Assembly (NCBI RefSeq): GCF_024580735.1
Contig: NZ_JANIJX010000001.1
Location: 292,687-356,686 of the forward strand
Source of the DNA: Brevibacterium moorei
Lineage (GTDB): Bacteria > Actinomycetota > Actinomycetes > Actinomycetales > Brevibacteriaceae
DNA: 64,000 nucleotides
Reading direction: 5' to 3'
Shown: positions 16,580 through 26,020 of the stretch, in pieces
Position numbering within the stretch: the first letter of the stretch is position 1
How the letters are laid out: each line of letters starts with the position of its first letter
Made by a program: the position numbers and the translations under genes
Notes under the pieces: model-generated
Seen by the model: only the letters and a program-made list of their open reading frames with translations
What the model was told of the DNA's origin: nothing
Database searches by the model: none

Positions 16580-17898
16580 TCAGCAAGTCCCCTTCCGAAA
16601 GGCAGAACCCCATGAAACCAGGCCGCAGCCGCCTCCGCACACTCGGCCTCCCCCTCATAGCCGGCGTCGTGAGCCTGGCCCTGAGCGCTTGTGCCGGATC
16701 CGTGGCAGGCGGCACCTCCGGAGGACTGGCCGGCGGTGGAGGCGGAGGCTATGCGCCTGGCGCCGACCAGGCGACCATCGACGCGGCACTGGCCGACCTG
16801 CCCGAGGTGGAACTGACCTTCCAGCCCTCGGCGGCGTCCGCGGCTTCCATCCAGGCCCCCTCGGGCAACGTCCTGGCCGCGGCCATCGAGGAGCGCTCGG
16901 GCGGGAAGATCAAGGTCGACACGGTGTGGGGACAGGCCATCGCCGGCTATTCCGAACTGTTCGACGCCCTGTCCGACGGGCGCGTGGACCTGGCACTGGC
17001 GCTGCCGGTCTACCAACCCGCGGAGTTCCCCGCCACCAATGCCGTGGGCGAGGCCCTCGGTGGGCTTCCGTCCTCGCCCTACACCGGGGAGATGATCACG
17101 AACGCCGTGGGCGTCGATGTCGCCTGGAACACTCCTCAGGTACTCCAGGAATACGAGGATCAGAGCGTCTACCCGATCGCCCCCTTCATCGCCTCGGGCG
17201 GCTACTACTCGGTTTGCACGAAGACCGGGGTCTCCGAATCCGACTATCCGGGCAGGCAGGTCCGCATCGCCTCGAAGGCGCAGAGTGGCTTGATGAGCCG
17301 AATCGGCGCCTCCCCCGTCTCCATGGAATACACCGAGGCCTTCGAGGCCATGCAGCGGGGCACCGTGGACTGTTCGCTGGCGCAGCTGGTCACCGCGGCC
17401 GAGGGCGGGCTGTTCGAGGTCGCCCCCAATATCGGCTATATGACCGACACGTCGATCTCCCGCAGCGCCAGCTCCCTGGTCGCCGGCAAGAAGTTCGCCG
17501 AGCTGCCCCTGGGCTACCGGCAGATCATCTTCGACGTCTACGCCGAGCACTTCCATGGACAGCTGCAGACCGGCATCGGCGGCAATGCGGCAGCCGTGAC
17601 GGCCGCGAAGAAGGCAGGCGGCAAGATCGAACGCTTCGATGATGCACTGCAGAAGGACGTGGCGGCCTTCAACTCGGAGAACCGCAAGAAGATCGCCGAG
17701 TCCGGTATCGCCGGCGACGATCTGGCCGAACGGGTCGAGGCGGCCGCCAGGAAGTGGACGGCCAAGGCCAAGGAACTCGGCTACTCCGACAAGGGCACGA
17801 CAGCGGACTTCGACGAGTGGTACGACCCGAAGAGCGACTACCGCCCGATGGGCGAGGCGGTCTACCAGGACGTCATCCTCCCCCGCCGACCCTCCTGA
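16576..17898 (+). CDS. TRAP transporter substrate-binding lipoprotein (DctP)
   Basis: A 440-residue DctP-family solute receptor. The signal peptide ends in the lipobox LSAC with C39 as the lipidated Cys, followed by an unusual Gly-rich linker (about 42-60). The family residues include the region ending in YYSVCTKTG and the carboxylate-binding Arg region QVRIASKAQ. I chose the GTG at 16576, which overlaps the dctM stop and follows AGGAGG by 6 nt. The ATG at 16612 would give a more standard signal peptide but has a weaker site. Substrate unknown; carboxylic acids are usual. Confidence 0.88.
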   Translation: MISKSPSERQNPMKPGRSRLRTLGLPLIAGVVSLALSACAGSVAGGTSGGLAGGGGGGYAPGADQATIDAALADLPEVELTFQPSAASAASIQAPSGNVLAAAIEERSGGKIKVDTVWGQAIAGYSELFDALSDGRVDLALALPVYQPAEFPATNAVGEALGGLPSSPYTGEMITNAVGVDVAWNTPQVLQEYEDQSVYPIAPFIASGGYYSVCTKTGVSESDYPGRQVRIASKAQSGLMSRIGASPVSMEYTEAFEAMQRGTVDCSLAQLVTAAEGGLFEVAPNIGYMTDTSISRSASSLVAGKKFAELPLGYRQIIFDVYAEHFHGQLQTGIGGNAAAVTAAKKAGGKIERFDDALQKDVAAFNSENRKKIAESGIAGDDLAERVEAAARKWTAKAKELGYSDKGTTADFDEWYDPKSDYRPMGEAVYQDVILPRRPS

Positions 17899-17905
17899 TC
17901 ACCGG

Positions 17906-17947
17906 CGCGCAGGGGCCCGCGGCAGTCTAGCCGCGGGCCTCTGCGCG
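17906..17947. terminator. Long hairpin at the convergent TRAP and MATE ends
   Basis: Arms 17906-17923 and 17930-17947 form an almost perfect 18-bp GC stem with a 6-nt loop that includes the MATE stop codon. No T-run on either side; the convergent location suggests a bidirectional terminator. Confidence 0.6.
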
Positions 17948-19237
17948 TTCGATCCAGGCATCGCCGCGCATCCGCAGGCCCAGGCCGATCCCACGGAAGG
18001 CCAGGAAGCCCCAGCAGAAGCAGGCCCACAGGCCCCAGGTACCCCAGCCGGCGAGGTGCCCCAGCCAGCACAGCAGGGCGAATCCCAGGAATGCGCCCAG
18101 CTGTGCCAGGGCCAGATAGCGGGAATCCTCAGCGCCCATCAGCACCCCGTCGAGGGTGAACACATAGCCGCCCAGCGGCAGGCTTGCGGCCAGCACCAGG
18201 ATCAGGACCGTCAATGCGGGCCGGACGTGCTCGTCCGAGGTGAACAGCGCCGGAAGCCAAGGCGACAGACAGGCCATGACGACGCCCGTGATGGTGCCGA
18301 AACCCACACCCCAGCCGATCAGGCGCCGGTGCACGGCGTGGACCTCGGCGCGCCGCCTGCGCCCCAGCTCCAGGCCGATGAGCGCCTGCCCGGCGATCGC
18401 CAGTGAGTCCAGCACCATGGCCAGGCTGTTGAACAGCGTCTGGGCGACCTGCACCGCCGCCAGCTGCACGGTCCCCTGAGCTGCGGCAAGGGCGACCAGC
18501 ACCAGGATGGCGGCCCGCAGCGAGGCGTTGCGCAGCAGCAGCCAGCCCGACATCCGCGCGGCGTGGAAGACCCCATGGAAATCCGGCCGCAGCCTGGCAC
18601 CGTAATGCCGGGCCGCCAGCACCGCGATCCACGCATAGGTCAGGCACATGAGTCCCTGTGCGCACACGGTGCCCAGCGCCGAGCCCGCCACACCGAGGTC
18701 GAGGCCGTAGATGAACAGGGCGTTGAGTGCGATGTTGACGGCGAAACCACCCGCCGCGATGGCCAACGGCACCTTCGTGTTCTGCAGCCCGCGCAGCAGC
18801 CCGGTGCCGGCGATCACGATGAGCATGAACGGCAGGCCCCACCAGGAGATCGTCAAGTACTCCCGGGCCAGGGCCGCGACCTCGGCGGTCGGGTTGAACC
18901 AGCCCAGTGCCGTGTCGAGCAGGGGCAGGCCGGCCGCCACCAGAATGACCGAGGTGGCGGCAGCCAACCACATCCCGTCGATCCCAGCGCCGATCGCCCC
19001 CGGTCGATCGCCCGAGCCCAGGAAGCGCGCGACCCGCGGCGTGGTGGCGTAGGCGAGGAAGACCATGAGACCCAGCACCGTCTGCAGCAGGGCCCCCGCC
19101 AGGGCCAGCGCGGCGAGGGCCTCCGGTCCCAGATGGCCGACCATCGCGGTGTCCGCCAACAGGAAGACCGGTTCGGCCGCCAGGGCGCCCAGGGCGGGCA
19201 GCGCCAGGGCGATGATCTGTTTATCGCGTGAGTGCAC
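17927..19237 (-). CDS. MATE family efflux transporter (DinF-like)
   Basis: A 436-residue, twelve-helix multidrug and toxin extrusion protein. The N-terminal half has ADTAMVGHLGPEALAALALAG, a signature of the DinF branch, and LLRGLQNTKVPL in the fifth/sixth helix region. It exports cationic compounds using a Na+ or H+ gradient; substrate unknown. A TAGGAT box (19246-19251) is 8 nt from the GTG start, and no ribosome binding site is visible, so it may be leaderless. Confidence 0.88.
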   Translation of the reverse strand: MHSRDKQIIALALPALGALAAEPVFLLADTAMVGHLGPEALAALALAGALLQTVLGLMVFLAYATTPRVARFLGSGDRPGAIGAGIDGMWLAAATSVILVAAGLPLLDTALGWFNPTAEVAALAREYLTISWWGLPFMLIVIAGTGLLRGLQNTKVPLAIAAGGFAVNIALNALFIYGLDLGVAGSALGTVCAQGLMCLTYAWIAVLAARHYGARLRPDFHGVFHAARMSGWLLLRNASLRAAILVLVALAAAQGTVQLAAVQVAQTLFNSLAMVLDSLAIAGQALIGLELGRRRRAEVHAVHRRLIGWGVGFGTITGVVMACLSPWLPALFTSDEHVRPALTVLILVLAASLPLGGYVFTLDGVLMGAEDSRYLALAQLGAFLGFALLCWLGHLAGWGTWGLWACFCWGFLAFRGIGLGLRMRGDAWIERAEARG

Positions 19238-19261
19238 GATGTCCCATCCTAGGCGGACCGC

Positions 19262-22200
19262 TCAGGACCGGATCCGGCTACCCCGCTCATCGTGCAACAG
19301 GCCCAGCCACGCCCGCGTGTCCGCAGGGTCGATGACGTCGTCGATGTCGAAGGTCTCGGCCGCCGACATGGCCCGGCCCTGCTCATAGAGGCGGTCGAGC
19401 AGCCGGGTGAACAGCGCATCGCGTTCCTCGCCTTCCGGCACCGCGGCCAGCTCCTTGGAGAACCCCAGGCGCACCGCGCCCTCGAGCCCCATCGGGCCCA
19501 GTTCGCCGGAGGGCCAGGCTACGGTGAAACGGGTCTCGTGCAGCGAGCCGAAGCTCATCGCCATCGCCCCGAGCCCGTAGGCCTTGCGGATCACCACGGA
19601 GCCGGTGGGCACTGTCAGCGCGGCGCCGGCGCAGAACAGGTCGCCGAAGGCGCGCACGCCGGGCTCCCGCTCGGCTTCGGGTCCGACCATGAAGCCGGGG
19701 GTGTCGATGAAGGCCACCAGCGGCAGGCCATAGGACTCGACGAGGCGCAGGTGCTGGGTCAGATTCCGCGCGGTGTCCACGTCGATGGCCCCGCCCAGGT
19801 GCCGATTGTCATTGGCGACGAACCCGACGGGAGCGCCGTCGATCCGCGCGAAACCGCAGATCGCCCCGCCGCGGGCACCTGAGCGCAACTCGGTGAAACC
19901 GGTGTCGTCGAAGACATGGCGCAGCAGGGAGCGCATATCGAAGGCACGTAGCCGGTCGGCCGGCACCGCTGCCCGTAGGATTGCGGCCCTATCGGGCGCA
20001 GCCGGCTCGGTTCCACCGGTGGCGTCCTCCTGCCCACCCGCAGCGGCTCCCTCACCCGCTCCGCCTGCGGCGAACATGGCCAGGTAGTCACGGGTGGCAG
20101 CCACGGCCTCGGCGTCGCCGGGGACGACCAGGTCGACGGCTCCCGAATCACGGTGCACGCGGACGGGGCCGACGTCCTCGGGCCGGTAGTCGCCCAGGCC
20201 GCCACCGGAGATCATCGCCGGGCCGCCCATTCCCAGGTTGAGGTCCTCCGTTGCGATGATCACATCGCACACTCCCGCCAGCGCCGCGTTGCCGGCGAAA
20301 CAGCGGCCCGAGGCGATCGCGATCAGCGGCACCCGCCCGCGCAGGCCCGCGAGCGCGGCGAACGTCCCGACGTTGAGCTGGGGGCCCGGAGGGATGTCGG
20401 TGTCGCCGGGCCGCCCGCCGCCGCCCTCGCAGAAGAAGACGATGGGCAGGCCGGTGTCCCCTGCCACGTGGAGGAGTCTGTCGGTTTTGGCGTGGTTGCG
20501 CGCTCCCTGGGTGCCGGCCAGCACCGTGTAGTCGTAGCTCATGACGACCGCGCGGACGTCCCCACGGTCCGTGCGCACTGTGCCGATCCCGCCGACCAGC
20601 CCGTCCCCGCGGGTCCGGTCGATCAGATCGGCGTGCGAGCGCCTGGCCCGCTGGGCGGCGATCGCAAGGCCGCCGTATTCGACGAACGTGCCGGGGACCA
20701 CCAGTTCGGCCAGATTCTCCCTGGCCGTGCGCCGACCCCGGCGATGGATCTTCTCCACGTCGGCCGGGTGTGCCTCATCACTTGTTCCCGCGTGCCTGGC
20801 CACGGCCTCTGCCACTGCCGGGTGGTCGACCAGCTCGGTGCTCGCAGCCCCCGTCCGGTCGGTATTGCCCGCAACGATCGCGAACACGGGCTGGCCCTCG
20901 GTCACGGTGTCGCCGATTGCCACCAGGGCGCGCGCCGCGGTGTGGGGTGGGGCGGGAATCGCATGGTGCATCTTCATCGCCTCGATGAGGCCCAACTCGC
21001 CAGGCCTGGCCTCGAGCGAGACGACGGTACCCGAGAGTGGGGCGGGTACCGGGGTCTCGTCCACGGCCAGCTCGACCGCGGGCGCCTCTGTGGCCTTGGC
21101 CGGCGCCGCATCGGGCCCCGTTCCGGTCTCCGGGATCGAGGCGAGGAGTTCGGCGCTGCGCGCATCGAAGGTGCCGGTATCCGCGTGGCCGGGCAGGCCC
21201 GCGGCGATGACCGCGCGCTGCAGGCCGATGTTCGTCTCCACCCCCGTGATGCGGGTCTCCAGCAGTGCCCGGTCCAGTCGGGCCACGGCCGTCTCCAAGT
21301 CATCGGCCGTGACGATGAGCTTGGCCAGCAGGGTGTCGTAGCTCGCGCCGATCCGGGTACCCGAACGCACCCAGGTGTCGACTCGCACATGCCGGTCCAG
21401 GGGGAAGTCGGCTGATGCCAGAGTGCCCGTCGCCGGGTGGACCGTGCCGTCAGCGCTCATCCGCTCGGCGGTGATCCGCGCCTGCACCGATGTCCGTCCC
21501 GTCGGCTGCCCGTCCGGCAGAGCGGACATCTCCAGTCCCTGGGCCAGACGCAGCTGGGCGGCCACCAGGTCGATGCCCAGCACCTCCTCCGTCACCGTGT
21601 GCTCGACCTGGATGCGCGGGTTGACTTCGAGGAAGAACCAGTCGTCGTCGGTCACCAGGAATTCGACGGTGGCCAGCTGGGTGTAGTCGATCGCCTCCAG
21701 CAGGGTGCCTGCGGCCGCGTGGATCGCCGTCCGGATATCCGTGGGCACCGTAGCCGGGGCGATCTCGAGGAATTTCTGGCGGCGGCGCTGCAGGGAGCAG
21801 TCCCGATCGCCCAGGATCCTGATCCCCTCGGCTGTGCCCAGCGCCTGGACCTCGATGTGGCGGGTGCCGGTGAGCCAGCGTTCGGCCAGTAGCCGCTCGT
21901 CGCCGAAGCCCGCCGCGGCCTCGGCGGCGGCCCTGGCGAACAGGGCGTCGACATCATCGGCGGGGCCGATCGGCACGATCCCCCGGCCCCCGCCGCCGGC
22001 GACTGCCTTGAGTGCGATCGGGCCCCCGGCCTCACGTTGGAAGGCCCTGGCCTGTTCGGGCCCCGCCAGCACGCCGGTGGCCGGTATCGTGTTGATCCCC
22101 AGTCCTGCGGCCAGTGTCTTCGCCCTGTCCTTATCGCCGACGGCTTCGATCGCCGCCGGGCGGGGACCGACGAATACGGCGCCGGCGGCGGCGACCGCCC

Positions 22201-22480
22201 TGGCGAACTCTGCGGATTCGGACAGGAATCCGTAACCGGGGTGGACGTAATCGGCGCCCACGCGGCCGATCACGGCCGCCAGTCCGGCGATGTCCAGGTA
22301 GGCCCCTGCTCCCAGGCCCGGCAGTTCGACCGCCCGGTCGGCCAGGCTCACGTGCAGGCTGTCCGCGTCATCGGCGGGGTGGATGGCGACGGTTGTCATG
22401 CCCAGATCACGGGCGGTGCGCATAATGCGCACGGCGATCTCCCCGCGGTTGGCGACCAACAGGACGGGGGCTCGGTTCAC
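19262..22480 (-). CDS. Single-chain biotin-dependent acyl-CoA carboxylase
   Basis: A 1072-residue enzyme combining all activities of an acyl-CoA carboxylase. Residues about 5-445 are biotin carboxylase (VLLVANRGEIAVRI, the Gly-rich ATP loop VAGGGGRG, and EVNPRIQVEHTVTEE). A biotin carrier domain follows, with the biotinyl Lys at 503 in EAMKMHH. Residues about 560-1072 are the carboxyltransferase (FCEGGGGRPGD, SGRCFAGNAALAG, FIDTPGFMVGPEAE). Actinobacteria more often split these over separate subunits; single-chain long-chain acyl-CoA carboxylases are known in a few groups. The substrate is undetermined. The GTG at 22478-22480 fits the family start; another GTG at 22489 overlaps the upstream ligase stop. 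The ligase genes upstream suggest it carboxylates their products or a derived propionyl- or branched acyl-CoA. Confidence 0.88.
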   Translation of the reverse strand: MNRAPVLLVANRGEIAVRIMRTARDLGMTTVAIHPADDADSLHVSLADRAVELPGLGAGAYLDIAGLAAVIGRVGADYVHPGYGFLSESAEFARAVAAAGAVFVGPRPAAIEAVGDKDRAKTLAAGLGINTIPATGVLAGPEQARAFQREAGGPIALKAVAGGGGRGIVPIGPADDVDALFARAAAEAAAGFGDERLLAERWLTGTRHIEVQALGTAEGIRILGDRDCSLQRRRQKFLEIAPATVPTDIRTAIHAAAGTLLEAIDYTQLATVEFLVTDDDWFFLEVNPRIQVEHTVTEEVLGIDLVAAQLRLAQGLEMSALPDGQPTGRTSVQARITAERMSADGTVHPATGTLASADFPLDRHVRVDTWVRSGTRIGASYDTLLAKLIVTADDLETAVARLDRALLETRITGVETNIGLQRAVIAAGLPGHADTGTFDARSAELLASIPETGTGPDAAPAKATEAPAVELAVDETPVPAPLSGTVVSLEARPGELGLIEAMKMHHAIPAPPHTAARALVAIGDTVTEGQPVFAIVAGNTDRTGAASTELVDHPAVAEAVARHAGTSDEAHPADVEKIHRRGRRTARENLAELVVPGTFVEYGGLAIAAQRARRSHADLIDRTRGDGLVGGIGTVRTDRGDVRAVVMSYDYTVLAGTQGARNHAKTDRLLHVAGDTGLPIVFFCEGGGGRPGDTDIPPGPQLNVGTFAALAGLRGRVPLIAIASGRCFAGNAALAGVCDVIIATEDLNLGMGGPAMISGGGLGDYRPEDVGPVRVHRDSGAVDLVVPGDAEAVAATRDYLAMFAAGGAGEGAAAGGQEDATGGTEPAAPDRAAILRAAVPADRLRAFDMRSLLRHVFDDTGFTELRSGARGGAICGFARIDGAPVGFVANDNRHLGGAIDVDTARNLTQHLRLVESYGLPLVAFIDTPGFMVGPEAEREPGVRAFGDLFCAGAALTVPTGSVVIRKAYGLGAMAMSFGSLHETRFTVAWPSGELGPMGLEGAVRLGFSKELAAVPEGEERDALFTRLLDRLYEQGRAMSAAETFDIDDVIDPADTRAWLGLLHDERGSRIRS

Positions 22481-22485
22481 GTGCG

Positions 22486-24198
22486 TCACTTCTCCAGGCT
22501 CTCCAACAGTTCGACCTTGCGGATCTTGCCCGTGGCCGTCATCGGCATCGCCTCGACGAAGACGAACTCCGGGACCTTGTAACGGGCCATCTGCTCCAGC
22601 GCCCATGTGCGCAGCTCCTCGGCGGTGGCGGCGGAGCCCGCCGTCAGGATGGTGAAGGCCACGGGCACCTGGCCCTTGCGCTCGTCCGCGCGCGGGGCAA
22701 CGGCGACGGTCTCGATCGCAGGATGGGCCTTGAGCAGCGTTTCGACTTCGGCGGGGAAAACACTCATCCCGTTGACCTTGATCATCTCCTTGGTCCGCGC
22801 CAAATAGGTCAGCGCCCCGTGCTCGTCGAAGCGTCCGGTGTCGCCGGTGAGCAGCCAGCCGTCGACCAGGGAGTCGCGGGTGGCCTCGGGCCGGCGGTAG
22901 TAGCCGGTCATCACCGAGGGGGAGCTCACGATGATCTGGCCGGATTCGCCCACCGGAACCGGGTTCAGATCGGCGTCGACGACGACGATCCGCGTGCCGG
23001 GCACGGGGAATCCGCAGTACACGGGTTCCTTGGCCAGGTCCATGTCCCCGTCCTGCAGGCCCAGGGTCGACGTGTCGGCCGTGTGCGTCTCGGTCATTCC
23101 GTAGGAGGCCTCCCGCAGTGTCGTCCCGGAGACCTCCCGCCAGGCCGTGCGCAGGTCCCGGTCGAGCTTGCGCACGAAACTGATCGCCGTGCAGTCGCGC
23201 AGGCTCTCCAGCGTCTGGGCCGTACAGCCGGGCTCCTCCAGCAGTTCCCAGTAGCTGTCGCCCAGGCCGATCAGGGTGGAAACCCGCTGCGCGGCGATGA
23301 GTTCGAGGGCCACACCCGGATGCCAGCGGCTCATCAACACCAGGGTCGAGCCGTCGACCAGCGGGGACAGGATTGCGAAGTCCTCCCCCGCGATCCAGAA
23401 GATCGGCTGGAAGCCCAGGATCACCTCGGGTTCGGCGTCGGTGCCGGGCACATGTCCACGGCCGGCGTGCGATTTGAGGCCCGAGTAGACCATATGGGCC
23501 TGCGTGTGTTCACAGCCCTTGGGCAGACCCGTCGTCCCGCCGGTGTAGTTGAGCACCGCCAGGGCGGTCGGATCCACCTCGGCCGGGGCGGCCGGAGAAT
23601 GGGAGACGATGTCCGCCCAGTCACTGGGCAGGTCCCCACTGGCGGCGGCAAACGGCGCGGCGGGCACAGCGGGTCCCGTCAGTGTGTCGGCCAACTGGGT
23701 GTAGGCCACCGTGAGATCGGCGTCGACGCCGGCTTCGGGGTCTGCCAGGACGCGTTCGATGAGAGGCTGGAATTCCGCCTGCGCGATCACGACCCGCGGG
23801 GTTGCGTCGCGCAGTTCGTGTGCCAGTTCGCGCGCCTGGAACATCGGGTTGATCGGCAGGTGCACCGCGCCCAGGCGCAGAATCGCCAGGAGCGCGATGA
23901 TGAACTGCGGGCAGTTGCTCATGAACACGCCCACCCGGTCGCCGGCGGCCACGCCCTGGCCGCGCAACCAGCCCGCGGCAGCTGCGACCAGCTCCTCGAG
24001 TTCGGCATAGTCGATGTCGCGGCCGTAGAAGTGGATCGCGGTGGTGTGCGGCCGCTCTTCGGCCCACCTGATGAGGAATTCGTTCAGCGGCCGCTCGTAG
24101 TCGGCGCGTGGTATCTCCCCCGGGACCGAGGCCGGGCGCAGTGTCCGCAGCGCTTCCAGTTCCGCGGCCGCTTTCGACCATTCCCCATTGCCCACCAT
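22486..24198 (-). CDS. AMP-forming acyl-CoA synthetase (ligase 3 of the cluster)
   Basis: A 570-residue ANL-superfamily enzyme activating a carboxylic acid to acyl-AMP and then acyl-CoA. The P-loop motif is YTGGTTGLPKG, core motifs are YGMTETHT and TGDTGRFDEHG, and the C-terminal catalytic Lys lies in TATGKIRKVEL. It is clearly more distant from the other two ligases in the cluster than they are from each other. The ATG at 24198 has GGAGAG 7 nt upstream. It lies 28 nt after ligase 2 and its stop touches the carboxylase start, so the three are probably co-translated. Substrate unknown. Confidence 0.88.
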   Translation of the reverse strand: MVGNGEWSKAAAELEALRTLRPASVPGEIPRADYERPLNEFLIRWAEERPHTTAIHFYGRDIDYAELEELVAAAAGWLRGQGVAAGDRVGVFMSNCPQFIIALLAILRLGAVHLPINPMFQARELAHELRDATPRVVIAQAEFQPLIERVLADPEAGVDADLTVAYTQLADTLTGPAVPAAPFAAASGDLPSDWADIVSHSPAAPAEVDPTALAVLNYTGGTTGLPKGCEHTQAHMVYSGLKSHAGRGHVPGTDAEPEVILGFQPIFWIAGEDFAILSPLVDGSTLVLMSRWHPGVALELIAAQRVSTLIGLGDSYWELLEEPGCTAQTLESLRDCTAISFVRKLDRDLRTAWREVSGTTLREASYGMTETHTADTSTLGLQDGDMDLAKEPVYCGFPVPGTRIVVVDADLNPVPVGESGQIIVSSPSVMTGYYRRPEATRDSLVDGWLLTGDTGRFDEHGALTYLARTKEMIKVNGMSVFPAEVETLLKAHPAIETVAVAPRADERKGQVPVAFTILTAGSAATAEELRTWALEQMARYKVPEFVFVEAMPMTATGKIRKVELLESLEK

Positions 24199-24226
24199 AT
24201 GTTCCACTCTCCTTCGAGTATTCGTC

Positions 24227-25918
24227 TCAGTCTTCTGCGCCGGCGGCGGTCCGCGCCGCTTCGGCCGTCTCACGGGCTGTGGCGCGTAGTTCGCGCCGCA
24301 GTACCTTGCCCGATGCGGTCTTGGGCATCTCGTCGATGATCACGACCCGGTGCGGTGCTTTGAATGCAGCCAGGTGTTTGCGCGCGTGGGCGATGACATC
24401 GGCCTCGCTCAGTTCACTGCCCGGCTGCCTGGTCACATAGGCCACGACGTTCTCACCGCGGTACTCGTCGGGCACGCCCACCACGGCGGCCTCGAGCACC
24501 TGGGGCATCAGGTAGAGGGCGTCCTCCACCTCGCGCGGCCACACCTTGAAGCCCGAGGCGTTGATCATGTCCTTCTTCCGGTCGACGATGAACAGCCAGC
24601 CCTCGGCGTCGAGGTAGCCCACATCGCCGGTGTGCAGCAATCCGCCGGGGATGTCGCGCGCCGTGGCCTCCGGATTGCCCAGGTACTCGTGGGTGACCAT
24701 GGGCCCCGACACACAGACCTCTCCCACTTCCCCGGCCGCCAGCTCGTGTCCCTCGTCGTCGAGGATCGAAACCGTCACCGAGGCCAGGGGCAGCCCGCAG
24801 GACAGGTTCCCCGACTCCTCGTCGACCGGGGCGCGGAAGCCATTGGGCACCAGGGCGCACTGCGCGCTGGTCTCTGTGAGCCCGTAGCCCTGGCTGATGT
24901 AGTAGCCGGTGCGCTCCTCGAACTTCGCAACGATCGCCTCGGGCAGGGGCGCGCCGCCGGACATGATCTGATCGAAGGACTCGAAGTCCGCGGCCTCGAA
25001 TCCCGGCACGGCCAGCAGCGCCATGAATGCGGTGGCCGGGCCGGCCATGTAGTTCGGGCGGTCACGGCGGAAGATCTCCAGCGAGGTCACCGGATCGAAC
25101 CGGTAGTTCATCGACAGTGCGGAGCGGCAGGCGATATTGGCCAGGAACTGGCAGACGAAGCCCGTGATGTGGAAGACCGGCGCCAGGGTGAACATCACAT
25201 TGCCGGGACCGTAGTCCATCATGTCCCGGCTCATGATCGCGTTGACCGTCAGGTTCCCGTGGGTCAGGACGGCGCCCTTGGACTTGCCGGAGGTTCCCGA
25301 GGTGTAGCCGTAGATCGCAGGGGACTCCCGCGTCACCGGAGCCTGCTGAACGCTGCGGCCGGAGTACTCCTTGACGATGTCGGACAGATCGGGGCGCCCG
25401 GTTGGGATCTGCGCGGGGAAGGCGCCGAAGATGCGTTCGGCCTCCACCTGCACCAGGTCGCGATCGTTGCAGGTGATGACGATGTCGAGGTCCGCAGCAT
25501 AGTCCTTGACCCGGTCGTTGTACGCCGCAGCCGAAACCACCAGCGCCTTGACCGAAGCATCCGCGAAGACATGGGCCAGTTCGTCGCGGTACATCGGATT
25601 CAGCGGCACCACCACCCCGCCGAGTTTCCATGTGGCCAGGGCCGCCACGTAGTAGTGCGGCACGTTCTGCAGATAGATGCCGAGCACGTCGCCGGGCCCG
25701 AAGCCACGTTCGGCCAGGTACGCCGCGAGGGCGCCGGCCTGCTCGTCGATCTGGGCCCAGGTGGCCTCCCACCCGTAATACTTCACGGCGGGAGCCTCCG
25801 GTGCCGTGGCCACTGCGGCGGCCAGGAGTTCGGGCACTGTGGTCGGTTCCAGGGGCTGGATGTACTTCGGCTCACTCGAGAGCGTCGTCACCCAGGGGCG
25901 ATCGGTCGAAAGTGACAT
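24227..25918 (-). CDS. AMP-forming acyl-CoA synthetase (ligase 2 of the cluster)
   Basis: A 563-residue ANL-superfamily ligase. P-loop motif YTSGTSGKSKG, then YGLTETSAQ, TGDVGYLDAEGW and the C-terminal PKTASGKVLRREL with the catalytic Lys. The start is the ATG at 25918, 6 nt after TGGAGG. It is a close tandem paralogue of the next upstream gene, and a 158-bp stretch (25467-25624) is nearly identical between the two. It is the first gene after an internal promoter with an operator-like palindrome, and heads a unit with ligase 3 and the carboxylase. Residues near the C-terminus are Ala/Arg-rich. Confidence 0.89.
   Translation of the reverse strand: MSLSTDRPWVTTLSSEPKYIQPLEPTTVPELLAAAVATAPEAPAVKYYGWEATWAQIDEQAGALAAYLAERGFGPGDVLGIYLQNVPHYYVAALATWKLGGVVVPLNPMYRDELAHVFADASVKALVVSAAAYNDRVKDYAADLDIVITCNDRDLVQVEAERIFGAFPAQIPTGRPDLSDIVKEYSGRSVQQAPVTRESPAIYGYTSGTSGKSKGAVLTHGNLTVNAIMSRDMMDYGPGNVMFTLAPVFHITGFVCQFLANIACRSALSMNYRFDPVTSLEIFRRDRPNYMAGPATAFMALLAVPGFEAADFESFDQIMSGGAPLPEAIVAKFEERTGYYISQGYGLTETSAQCALVPNGFRAPVDEESGNLSCGLPLASVTVSILDDEGHELAAGEVGEVCVSGPMVTHEYLGNPEATARDIPGGLLHTGDVGYLDAEGWLFIVDRKKDMINASGFKVWPREVEDALYLMPQVLEAAVVGVPDEYRGENVVAYVTRQPGSELSEADVIAHARKHLAAFKAPHRVVIIDEMPKTASGKVLRRELRATARETAEAARTAAGAED
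25467..25624. repeat. Near-identical tract shared with 27243-27400 (copy 1)
   Basis: 158 bp that match 27243-27400 at every base but one (C25544 versus G27320). The flanking coding sequences differ at many more positions. It encodes the segment from VVVPLNPMYR to the VITC region of the ligase. Confidence 0.93.
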
Positions 25919-25978
25919 CGGTGTCCTCCACTTCATCGTGTTCCGGCGCCGACGGGCTGTGCCGCCGGTCACTTCTTC

Positions 25979-26006
25979 ATAATATCCCGAACGTTCGTTC
26001 ATTCAA
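25979..26006 (-). promoter_or_regulatory. Internal promoter with operator for the ligase 2-ligase 3-carboxylase unit
   Basis: On the minus strand TTGAAT (26001-26006) and TATTAT (25979-25984) are 16 nt apart. The spacer contains the perfect palindrome CGAACGTTCG (25988-25997). The wider sequence AATGAACGAACGTTCG is repeated, with one symmetric change, at 31958-31973. The location is that of a repressor operator; the TetR gene at 39345 is the natural candidate regulator. Confidence 0.65.
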
Positions 26007-26020
26007 CGCGGGACCACTGC

